Source: Toxorhynchites rutilus septentrionalis
Lineage: Eukaryota > Arthropoda > Insecta > Diptera > Culicidae
Assembly (NCBI RefSeq): GCF_029784135.1
Contig: NC_073744.1
Coordinates: 12,919,929 to 12,983,928 of the forward strand
Reading direction: 5' to 3'
Length of the DNA stretch: 64,000 nt
The notes under the pieces are model-generated. The model was given only the letters and a program-made list of their open reading frames with translations, had not been told where the DNA came from and made no database searches. Made by a program: the position numbers and the translations under genes. Numbering within the stretch: position 1 is the stretch's first letter; each line of letters begins with the position of its first letter. This document shows positions 37,301 through 49,300 of this stretch, piece after piece.

Positions 37301-40300
37301 TTCGCGGAAGGGAAAATAACGCCCCAAGCACACGACGATGGGTGAAGGCAATAAATCTGTTTTATCTAAAATTAATTCCCTCTCATTCTGGTCAGAAAGC
37401 GTGGTGCTAAAGTCGAATAATGCTAATCGGTCGTCGGGCAACATCTAGTTCACGTTTGACGTAGAAAATCACCTCGCAGGGGTTTGCCAAAACGTGCGGC
37501 CATCAGGTCATGCACCCTTCGTGCCCCTTCGGAACACACACGCACACGCGATACCCGCGCCCCGCGCACGCTTTTCGATGCAATAAACTGTAAATAAACA
37601 TTCGACTCAATAGTTGCAGTTTTGAATTAGCAACTAATCTAATCGATTCTATCCAAGGGAAAGAGACCCTCATTTGAAACAGATTTTGGTGGGCCATAGT
37701 TATGTGCATCGCGATTTCTGGACACGACTTAACTTATCAATCCGTCCTGAATCAGCATTCGTGACACACCACAGTCAACATGAGCAATTAACAGGAGATT
37801 ATTTTTCTCACTCCTTCCATTGCTCCACTTCGAGCACGATTTATTGTGCGCGGAAATGTTCCGCAAAAATTTCGCACGAAAAGTTTGGCTGCGACATCAT
37901 CGATTGGCGACAGGCAATATTTTCGCATTCCGGATTCCACGTCGACCACAGCGCGCGCGAGCGTGGTCTGTATTCATTCCAGCTTCCATATTGGGTGCTA
38001 TGGAAACGCACGGTGATTTGTGTGTGTGTGTGTGTTTGTCTTCCGTCGCTTCTGCAGGGACTCAAGCTAATGACCTCGTGTAGTGGAGGATGCTGACATT
38101 TCCGTCTCAATCACTGGTGATGGCGGCGGCCAACCAGTGCGATGTGAATGTGAGTCAGATTCGTCGTAAATCGGTCCGTTTCACTCAGAATGACGCGTCT
38201 AAATTTAGCTTAAATGTGAAGAGAGTATGTAAACAAAACGTGCGAATCGAAGCAGCGACGAGGAAAAACGCTGCAGATTTGTGTATAAACCTATACACAA
38301 ATAGTAAAGTTTAGGGTGATTGGCGAGAGTGGAATTGACCAAATCAATTTCTTGTTTTGCAGTTTGTAATTTCCGCAAAAAAATATGTATAGAATGACTT
38401 GCTTTTATGACTGGCAACTAACAACAAACAATGGAACTGTCAAGGCCGATCCATTTTTCTCCAAAGCCTGCTGAATCAAGTGGTTGCATGCAGGCTTGCC
38501 AACTATAATTTTGAAAAATCAGGGAGAATGAAAATAAAAATCAGGATAAATCAGGATAGCTCATATTGGGTTGTCCGAATAGTTAATGTCGATTTTTGGG
38601 AAAACAAAAACATAATATCGGTCGAAATATGGTTTTGTGCAATAATAACTTATTAATAGTGTTACGTTTCGATCTTCTATTTATGAAGCTGTATAACATT
38701 TTGATAAGCTTCTCGCTTTTCTCACGGATATATTGAGGTTTTTTTTCTGGAACGTAAGTCGTTTATCCAAGACCATACCTAGATATTTTACGTCATCTTT
38801 CCATGCAACTTCAGTACCGTCTACTGATAGACATCTACTTGGGAGTTTTCTAGACGCTGTGAACCTCGTGAAGTAGATGCATTCTGTCTTGTTCGCATTC
38901 ACTTTGATTTTCCATTTATTGCAATAATCAATGTAATCAGCAGTTGCTTGAATCAATCGGCTAATTACGTCCCTCGGCCTTTTTGCAGACGATGTTAAAG
39001 CGAAATCGTCGGCAAAGTGATATATAAAACAGTTTTGAAAGTTAGGAATATCACAAGTAAACAGATTATACAGAACTGATGATAAAACACTACCCTGAGG
39101 AACACCAGCATGGATAGGAAGGATTTCGGATAATGTGTTGTTTATGCGGAGTTGAAACGTACGATTTTCCAAAAATTAAGCACAAAGCTTTACTAAGTAT
39201 GAAGGGAAGCTCTTATCAATCATTTTGTAAATTAAACCATTGTGCCATACTGTGTCAAAAGCTTTTTCTGTGTCTAGAAGAACCATGCCAGTGGATAAGC
39301 GATTGTTTCTATGAGCTTTTATGTTTCGAACAATTCTACAAATTGGTGTACTGTGGAATGTTCACTTCGGAATCCGAACTGTTCGGCAGGTATTATATTT
39401 CTATCTTCCATGTGCAAATTTAACCTTTTTTGTACAATCCCTTCGAAAGTTTTACTCAAGGTACTTAAAAGGCTGAAGGCTTAGAAGGGTTGCTTATGTC
39501 CTTATTGGGTTTAGGTATAGCAATCACATTGGCATGTTTCCGTACCAATGGATGATATCCTAATTTAAAGCAACTGTTGAAAATATAAGTTATGTAAACA
39601 ATAGCTTTCTTAGGAAGCATTTTAAGAATTCGATTGTTTATTCCATCAACTCCTGGGCTCTTTTTGTTTTTTGTCCGATAAGATTAGTGACTTGTCGTGG
39701 GTTCGTAAGACTCAGCTGATCATTGTTATCGGGAACGAAATTTTTAAAGAAATTATTCACGGTTGTATTTACTGTTTCTTCAATAGAACTGATATTGTTT
39801 AGTGTAAGTTCATGAGCAGCCGCGAAATGATTGTCAAAAGCTTGTACTTTTTCTTGATCAGTGAGCAATATTTTGTCATCTGTCTTCAAGGGAGGCAAAA
39901 AACGCTGTTTATTTCTTAGTAATTTTGTAAACTTCCAAAGCCTTTAAAGTTCTTTGACCTAATTTTATTTCTTAAAGTTTCAATTTCTGTGTTTACTTGT
40001 TTAGCTAGTGAGGCGTAAACAGTTTTCCATAGAAGGTTACAACGATTTCTTTGCCATTGTCTTCTGTAACGGTTCCGTAGTCTGATTAATGATTTTAAAT
40101 CCGGTGTCAGACTAAGCATGGAAACCAGTATATTTATTACGAATAATGTAAAGAGTACAAAAATCAGGAAAAATCAGGATCATTTCAGAGAAATCAGGAT
40201 AAATTGAGTGTTCGTGAGGACATCAGGAAGCGTGCTAAAAAGTCTGGGAAATCCTGAAAAATCAGGAAGGTTGGCATCTCTGGTTGTACGGATGGATCGT

Positions 40301-43300
40301 GGCGTTATTTCGTATGCTAAATATTGGCAACATTGTCGGCAATTTTGGACTAAAGTGAATGATGTTGGCTTTTCCAGTCGAAAATATGACATTTGTTTGT
40401 TCACTTTTTCGAATGCTCTAGTTCAGCGCACCCGTGTCAAATAAGGTAGTTAATTGTTTGAAAACATATAAATAAGATTGTTTTTTCATTGATGTTCAGG
40501 AAACTTTGAATCTGAGTTTATTATTTCAGCTGATTTCCACGCTGCAGGATACGTAAATAATCAAATCAAATATAAAGCGAATTTCAGAGAAAATAGATGG
40601 AAGTACTAATTTAATAAATAAATTAATAAATCGAATAGGTATACCGTCCAAGCAAATAGCATTTGATTTAATTGAGTTTATAGCCACAACCACGTCGATT
40701 GGATTAATACACGAAAAATTGAATCCTGACTCAGTAGGAGGCATCATCTGAAGGTGTGAAACATCGTTGGTGAAATTTGAACCAAAATATTCATTAATCT
40801 CATCGGCAGAGTTTGCAAATTGATCAATTTGACGGGAATTATTGACTACATTAAGTCGTTTTAGTCTAATCCACAAGTCTCTAGTAGAATTGGATTGAGA
40901 TAAGTTACGTGACACATAATTTGCTTTGACTGAATTGATCAAACTAGTTACCCTGTTTCGTAGTCTTTTATATTGAACATGGTCAACCTCATTCTTAGTT
41001 TTCTTCCATAAAGAATAAGCAATGTCACGTTCTACCATAGATTGCAAGATTTCGTTATTGAACCATTGGTTCTTTTCAGGTCTGCAGACACGAAGAGGGA
41101 TAAACGTTTCGTAAAGTTCCAGTAAGTTTCTGTTAGAAAAGTTCACTGCTACATCTGGATTTGTCATACTATATAGCAGGTTCCAATTGATTGAACAAAC
41201 AGCTGCAGTGAGTGAATCAATTTCAACGTTGAAATAATCCCGAAAGTATTTAGTTTCGTTGTACTGGTACGATTTTGAAATTAAAGGGTGTGTCACATCA
41301 AATTGCATCACAGAAAAAACGCTGTAGAAATTCGCCCAGTAAAGGGATCCTTTTGAAAATTTTAGACATTAAAATAAAAACTATTAAACAACTTTTGGCA
41401 TTTTCTTTTTATTCATACTTCGAGCCCAAGCCCGTATGCTCGCACCTTCCTCTTTACCCCGTCCATAAGGTTCTGTACAACGGCAGGTTGTAGTTTTTTT
41501 GAACAGAAATCCATTTTCTCTTGAAGTCCGCCTCCGATTTGAAAACTTTTGGGTTCTTCCGGAGGGCCTGCTTCATAATCGCCCAATATTTCTCTATTGG
41601 GCGAAGCTCCGGCGCGTTGGGCGGGTTCATTTCCTTTGGCACGAAGGTGACCCCGTTGGCTTCGTACCACTCCAACACGTCCTTTGAATAGTGGCATGAA
41701 TCGAGATCCGGCCAGAAGATGGTCGGGCCCTCGTGCTGCTTCAATAGTGGTAGTAAGCGCTTCTGTAGGCACTCCTTAAGGTAAACCTGCCCGTTTACCG
41801 TGCCGGTCATCACGAAGGGGGCGCTCCGCTTTCCGCAAGAGCAGATCGCTTGCCACACCATGTACTTTTTGGCAAACTTGGATAGTTTCTGCTTGCGAAT
41901 CTCCTCCGGAACGCTGAATTTATCCTCTGCGGAGAAGAACAACAGGCCCGGCAGCTGACGAAAGTCCGCTTTGACGTTGGTTTCGTCGTCCATTACCAGG
42001 CAATGCGGCTTCGTCAGCATTTCGGTGTACAGCTTCCGGGCTCGCGTCTTCCCCACCATGTTTTGCCTTTCGTCGCGGTTAGGAGCCTTCTGAACCTTGT
42101 ATGTACGCAGGCCCTCCCGCTGCTTGGTCCGCTGGACGAATGAACTTGACAAATTCAGCTTATTGGCGACATCCCGGATCGAACTTCTCGGATCACGTCT
42201 AAACTGCTTAACTACGCGCTTGTGATCTTTTTCACTGACGGAGGATCCATTTTTGCCGTTCTTCACCTTCCGGTCGATGGTTAGATTCTCGAAGTATCGT
42301 TTTAGTACTTTGCTGACCGTGGATTGGACGATTCCCAGCATCTTACCGATGTCCCGATGTGACAACTCCGGATTCTCGAAATGAGTGCACAGGATTAATT
42401 CACGACGCTCTTTTTCGTTCGACGACATTTTTCCAAATTTACGAAAAATTGACAGTGAAGCATGGCCAACGTGATCTATACACTCTTATCTGATTATAAG
42501 CGAAAGCTGAAGATATAATTCCTAAAAATTAAATTTCTACAGCGTTTTTTCCGTGATGCAATTTGATGTGACACACCCTTTATATAGTGTTTGGAAAATC
42601 CAGAACCTGAAACTTGAATAAAATTAAATAAAAAATCATGATTGTCAGTTATCATCAAATCAATGAGTGAACTTGTTCCAGCACAATAATGTGTAGGTTC
42701 AGAATTGATGCATTTGAAACCAGAGTTCTCCATAGCATTTATAAAATTATTGCTTCGGTTATCATTTTTCTTCAAATTAACGTTGAAATCCCCAACAACA
42801 ACAGTGTTGGAATATAGTGGAGCTAAAGTTGATAATTTATCATACAATACTTCCGAGGGAGGGTTATAGAAAATACCAAGCAAAAACTGTTTTGGGGAGG
42901 GTTATAGAAAATACCAAGCAAAAACTTGTTTTGATTAAAGAAAACGTCGACAAAATGATACGCTGTCAAATCGATATCATCCATTGTCCTCAATTCAGAT
43001 TGGGAAATTATATTACAAGTTTTGTTGTTCCTGAAGTAGATGCAGATTCCGCCCCCTCCGCTATATTTCCTATCGTTTTTTATAAGTTTATACCTTTCAA
43101 TCGCGATTACATTTTCATTTATGCTATCAGTTAGCCACGTTTCCGAAAGGCAATCTTATTTTTACGTCCATATAAAGAGGAACGAAAACATGATTTCTGA
43201 TGCAAAAAAGGAGTTACCCCATCAATTGATGGTTTATTGTCTACCCATCGTGAGCTCAAACTTAGAGATTTATCAAGTATGCTACAAAGGTCCTCGCGCT

Positions 43301-46300
43301 AGTATTAGTAAATAGCGTACGAAATAGCGCACACACACTGCACGCTATTTTATACGTGTGAGTAATTTTCGTGTACGATACAAAAGAATATAGCTCACCT
43401 GTAGCGTATGTCAAACCACGTTGAACTCAAACATCGATGCATGCACACGTACATGGGAGAGAGAAAGAGAGGAACGAATTCGTTTTGGGGGAAGTCACTT
43501 CAAAATGCAATGAGGACAATTTGACTAGGAAGAATGAAATGATATAGTCGAGTCGGTAGAATGAGATATCGACTAAACGCCTGACTGACTGTTTAGTCGT
43601 TTTGGCGAAGAAACTGCGTGAAAAAGCCAAAAGTCATTACTAACTGAATACGGATATAGTCAGTTAGTCAGTTATGCGACAAAAAATCCATGGAATCCCA
43701 GATCACCTACGCTCCGATTCTATTCCGCCGATATTTTCGGCAGAATATGGGAAAGTTAGATCTGATAAAATGTTCTTTACTGACGGTTCATTCATAAACG
43801 GGTCCACTGGCTTCGGCATCTTCAATGAAAATTCCAGTGCCTCTTTCAAACTCAAAGATCCTTGTTCCGTGTATGTCGCTGAACTGGGTGCGATGTATTA
43901 CGCATTAGGGATCATTGAAACATTGCCCATCGACCACTATTTTATTTTTTCAGACAGTCTCAGCTCAATAGAGGCAATCCGCTCAATGAAAGTTGATAAA
44001 CGCTCATCTTATTTCCTAACAAGAATAAGACCACTATTGAGTGTTTTGGTCGAAAAATTATTCAAGATTACCTTAGCATGGGTTCCCTCTCATTGCTCGA
44101 TTCCGGGGAATGAGAAAGCGGACTCGCTAGCTAAGGTGGGCGCTTTAGAAGGTACACTTTTTGAAAGGAAAATTGCTTATAATGAATGTTTCCACATTCC
44201 TCGTCAGTACACGCTCGTAAGTTGGCAGCGCATGTGGAGTGGAGATGAGTTCGGTCGTTGGTTACACACGATTATCCCTAAGGTCTCGACGAGTGCATGG
44301 TTCAAGGGATTGAATGTAGGTCGTGATTTCATTCGCGTGATATCTCGGCTTATGTCCAATAACTACAACCTAAACGCGCATCTCTATCGCATTGGGCTCG
44401 CAGCAAACAATCTTTGTGATTGTGGCGATGGCTACCACGACATCGAGCATGTTGTCTGGTCGTGTATCCGGTTCCATGCTGCTCGCTCTCAGCTCTCTAG
44501 AGCACTGAGAGCACAAGGCAGACAATCGGATATCCCCGTCCGGGATATCTTAGGTAGCCGGGATCCTGATCTTCTGCTTCATCTATATCTGTTCCTCAGA
44601 AACTCCGATGTCAACGTTATATGATGTTTCCTTCGTTGTGTCCCCGTTTCATATCCCTCCTATCCGATCGATAAACTTTTACTTAGTCGCGGCAATACAT
44701 ACACACACTCTTTACAGATGCACGGGCCGAAGGTTGTGCAGTCAACTGATCATTCAATAAGAGCCGAAGGTTGTACCGCTCATGACAACTCTACACGAGC
44801 TGATGATTGCGCCGGCTAGTGACCATTCTATCCTGGATTCCTCGAGTCGAGAAAGACGCACCACGCTAGATATGGGGTAGAGACTAGGGGGCGTTGCTGA
44901 TTAATGGTCAGCTGCATCCCAATAGCAGGTATCCCGTGTCGGGCACACGTACAGAGCATCGAAGACTGCGACATACCAATTATGAGAACATTTGTAATAC
45001 TAACCTCGAGTCAACCGCGAGTAATCGGTTACATATTACTAACATAGTTGTAAGCAAACATTGTCAAAATATTGAACTCCCGGCCCCGTTAGGCTGACGC
45101 CATATGAGCCATATGATAGAATCAGTAACACAATTCCTTCAAGCATTCACGTTTTGTTACTAGAAGCTATAGGAACGGCATTTTATCACATTGAAATCCA
45201 TTTCCACTTTCGAACAAAGATCAATTTCGTTAGCGCAAACATCTAATGGACTAACAACACTTGTCACTATGTAATTGTAGAACATATGAGAATTGAATTT
45301 TCCGAATTTTCCCATTCTCTTTTTCCGAAAATTTTCAATTGTCATATGTTTGGTTGAAATATGTGTAATACTTCTATGGAACCCCCTCTCCATTCCAGTA
45401 AAAACCTTCACATCCCAAATTTGACTCCATTTGCTTCATTAGTTGTCGGGTTATGCAGAAGTTTGTGTTTCATTTGTATGGCAGCCCCCTTCCCCTTAGA
45501 GAGGGGGTAGATGTGTCGAACCACCATAGAATTATTATTGCTTCCTAAAACCTCCATATACCTCATTTTGTTCAATTTGCTTGATTAGTTCTCGGGTTAT
45601 GCAACACCCTCCCCCCCTCCTTTAGGGAGGAGAAGGATTGTCTGACCCCCATAGAAACATTTCCATGTTCCATGAATAGCTAACTGGCCATAGTTTGACA
45701 TATCGATCTTCTGAATTGTTCCAATAGTTAAAAAGTTATGAATTTTTCAGAAAAAAAAGCCGAGAGGACTGTAATTTTATAAGGCCACTGCCAGGGGAGA
45801 TGTTCCCAGCAAATTTAAGTGTGTTTTCGAGGAGGCGATCTGGCGTAGTGGTTAACATCCGTACCTTACACGTTAAAGGTCACGAGTTTAATTCTCACTC
45901 CCAACATTCTTTCAACGGAATAAATCCAAGTGACGAACCAGCCAAAGGCTGAAAGTCACTATAATACAGCGAAAAAAAAAGTTCATTTTCACCGATAAAT
46001 TTGCCCGCAAACTCTTGATTTTTCAAGGAATTTGCAGATGTGGACAGAAAACCAAGGTTCGGGTCATGAACAAGACAATGGACTCGAAAATATAAAGGAA
46101 TGACTATCTGCAGAAACATCTCCCTCCGTGTATTAAGACTCACAAAGGCCGATGAAGTTTTAAATACGGTTGACCAACAGAGAATCCAAACTTTGATCGA
46201 AGGTATCCGAAGAAAAGTACGAAAATTCATCAAAACTTTAAAATATTTTTTTTCTGTAAAGAACAGTAAATTATCTGTATCTTTAACCTAAACCAGGAGC

Positions 46301-49300
46301 TCTCAAACTATTTTGGGAATAGACCCCTTTTCCAGAATCAAGTGATACCTCAGACCCCTTTAGTCATTTTTTTTGAATAAAAATCTATTTCTAGTTTCTG
46401 TCTTATTCATACAGAAGTCTTACTAATTTAAAAACTTTGCGGTTGGTTAATCTGTTCTAAGGCCGTAACAGCTATATTGCCACCCACAGAAAAAAAATTG
46501 TTTTTGCTCACTTGGAATATTATTTCAATATTTTGTTTAACCAAAAACTTCTTATAGTAGTCTGTTTAAATTTCATAAGTTCATAAGTTTTTCACTGTAA
46601 GGGTTCATTTTGGATCTGCTGTGTAATTTCATATAGTTTCTTCGATAAAAAAGGTGTATTTGAAAAAAAATTCAAATTATATATTATAATATAATTTTTG
46701 TACAACCAAAGGCACAATGAAATGGGGGTAACGGCCAATGGCAACTATATTGCCATCATTTTTTCAGCTGTTTCAAAAGTTTATTTTTTATAAAAGATAT
46801 TGTGTTCTTCCTCATGTAAAGATTATGTTCTCTGAAGTTTGAGTCGATTCCTTGCCTAGTTGCCACCAAGATGGTGGAGTTAACAGGTGGCTCGTAATGA
46901 CGGAACAGGTGACGTATGAGGAATGGCAAGACGAAAACTTTGGATTTGTTTATGTTATTACTTACGTTGGTATGGTTACATTTGATTTCGTCGAAGGTAT
47001 TTGAAGCAGTATAATAAATAAACAGTTGTCGTTGAAAATAGTATCCTAGTAACCTTTATGCATATGCTTCCGCCAGCTGACTCGGCTAATGTGATTCAGG
47101 GAGTGCTTTGATCGTGGTACCGCCACTGGCGCATAATTTGCAGCTTCGTTTTTTGTGCTGGTTCTTAACGACAATCAACCGTGCCGGCGAAACTGTAGTC
47201 AATGTTTAGTGCTGTTTGGATACCATCTATGTAAATAAGTTCAAACTTACGGGATACGTCCGAACGGCAATTCTGACATTTGTGGGAGCGAACACGGTTT
47301 GTTGACGAGCAGTGGTAATGAAGTGTCTTTCTCAAGGCAGGTGAAGAAGTATTTTGGACACACGTCCCCAAGCGACCTTCTCAGGACTAGAGCTGCAAAA
47401 GTTTGAAGTCTCTATAATTCAACACAATCAATCAATCAACATTTTTACGCCTGATGTGTAAACCATGTTTTGACGATTAGTTCTTCTTACCATATATCGA
47501 CGCATTATACTTAAACTTGAGTTGTGGCTAGAACTTTACCCCAAAAGATAACTACATTGGTTCGGTCATCCGGAGAATAGTCTGAAAAATCGACATTGCG
47601 CAGCTCTCTGAATTCCTCATCAATTATCTGAAAGAATAGGAAAATTTTCTTTAAGTGGTAGTATGGTTTGATGTTTTCTTCTGATAACATTGGACGGGTC
47701 TAGCATGATCAGCTCTCCAAACTCTCGTAATTTTGTTGATCAAACGCAACTTTATTCAGATCTTTTAGTGTTTGCATGAACTCATTTGTGAAAAATAAAT
47801 ATAATAAATATGATTAATATGTTTCACAAATCCAAAGTAGATTCGGAGTGGTTCAAATCTGGCAAGCACTCTTTGCTTGCCAGATATGCAGTAATTGGAT
47901 TCAAGAATTTCCTGAATCTCATCACACTCACTAGCTAAGACAGCTATTAGTTTGCGTAGTTTCATCTGGAATATGCTTACACACATACGAAGAGCAGAAC
48001 TGTAGCAAATACACTACATAATGAAAGGCGATGGACCGTCTCTTTTAAGCAAAGCGCCAAGTGAGCTACCTGGTGAAGTCATGGTCAATTGTTTCATCAG
48101 CCTCATAGCCAATCAAATAAATTTGGTATGAAATCATTCACGAACAATATACCATCCTTCCAGTAGCTGGTACTGGCTACTAAGGATTCTTATACACTGT
48201 TTGACCGAAGCCAGCTGTTTGATTCTTTTCGACTGATAATTCAGATCTTTGACACAAAACACGACAAGCAAATATTCAGTTATTGGTTAAGGTTACCTTA
48301 AATATTTCATTCGAATTTTTCCCATGTTCGATGTTTGACTGTTGACTGTTGGTAATTGAAGAGTGGCAAACAAAATAGTGTTTATACAAATTTTAAACCA
48401 AACTTCATCTGTCAAAAGTGTCAATTATTTGACCTCCGAACAAACAGTGTACGGCTACTTCAAGGCTAGTTACCCCAAGGGGTCGATATCGACCACTTTG
48501 AAAACCTAAACAAACCGAAATACAACTGGTGTTGTGATTCCGGATTCTAAATGGTTCAAGCTTTAGTTTTTTAATACCTCAATTTAAATCCGAAATACAC
48601 ACAAAAGTTTAAATATTGTATTTATAAATCTGTATTCGTACATTTGCAGCTCTCAAACGTGACTCGGTGAAAAGCATCGACCGCCCTCGTTCGCACGATG
48701 AGGACTCCCGGCGAAGTAAATCTCTCGACGGAGATGCCATTTTGGATCCGATACGACAGATGGATAAGGTACCATTACTGCTCTTGAGCCAACTGTATTC
48801 TTAACCACCGCTTGTTTTCACCTCTCAGGGCAAGAACAAGTCCGCCTGGAGTAAGGTGAAAGGTATCGTCAAGAATCACCGGGGTTCGCTCAAGTCAAAT
48901 AGCTCACGACGGAACACCAAATCTCCCAACAGTGTGGGTTGCAGCCGAGAGGCAAGCCCGTGTGATTCGGTTGAAGCCTGCGAACTTCAACGGTCGGATT
49001 CATTCTCATCCAGTCAAACTTCTCCGGGTCATCGGAACAATACGCCCACTTTTCTGGCCATTCCGCCCGGCGATAACAATAGCTGTCCCAATTCCCCCTG
49101 TGGCTCACTTCCGGCCACGTTCTCCAGTGATGACGGCAATGACGGTAGGACGGAGTGCAAACTGGGACGCAGTGGTAGTGGAGATCGAACCGCGTCGTCA
49201 TCAGGGGCTGGAAAAGATTCCAGCATTAGCCGAAATTCGCGGAAAAGCCGACACATACCGGAGATCGAATCCGTACCTGAAGGGGTTCCTGTGGAATCCA

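Larger units (their letters stand above)
40526..43160 (-). pseudogene. CR1/L2-like LINE remnant (endonuclease and RT start), split by ITmD37E
   Basis: Minus strand: endonuclease parts [52 protein letters not shown] and [10 protein letters not shown] (43160-42590). After the transposon at 41284-42580 come the linker ([20 protein letters not shown]) and the RT entry [20 protein letters not shown] (41270-40540). It ends before the catalytic RT motif. A 38-bp tandem duplication (42861-42925) adds a frame break. Clade placement between CR1, L2 and Jockey relatives is tentative. Confidence 0.7.

Noticed and set aside
38120..38149. Coding alternative first exon [10 protein letters not shown]
   Set aside because: Only ten codons; phase does not fit the next exon (48650). 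Kept as part of a low-confidence promoter call, not as a CDS.
38566..38605. mariner terminal repeat (TTGGGTTGTCCGAATAGTT)
   Set aside because: Suggestive, but no second end and no transposase nearby.
46294..46370. hAT terminal repeat (CAGGAGCTCTCAAACTATTT)
   Set aside because: No partner end or 8-bp duplication found; mentioned only within the intron description.
47165..47371. Minus-strand cysteine-containing frame (CQNCRSDV)
   Set aside because: Too short, no complete zinc-finger pattern, no family recognised.
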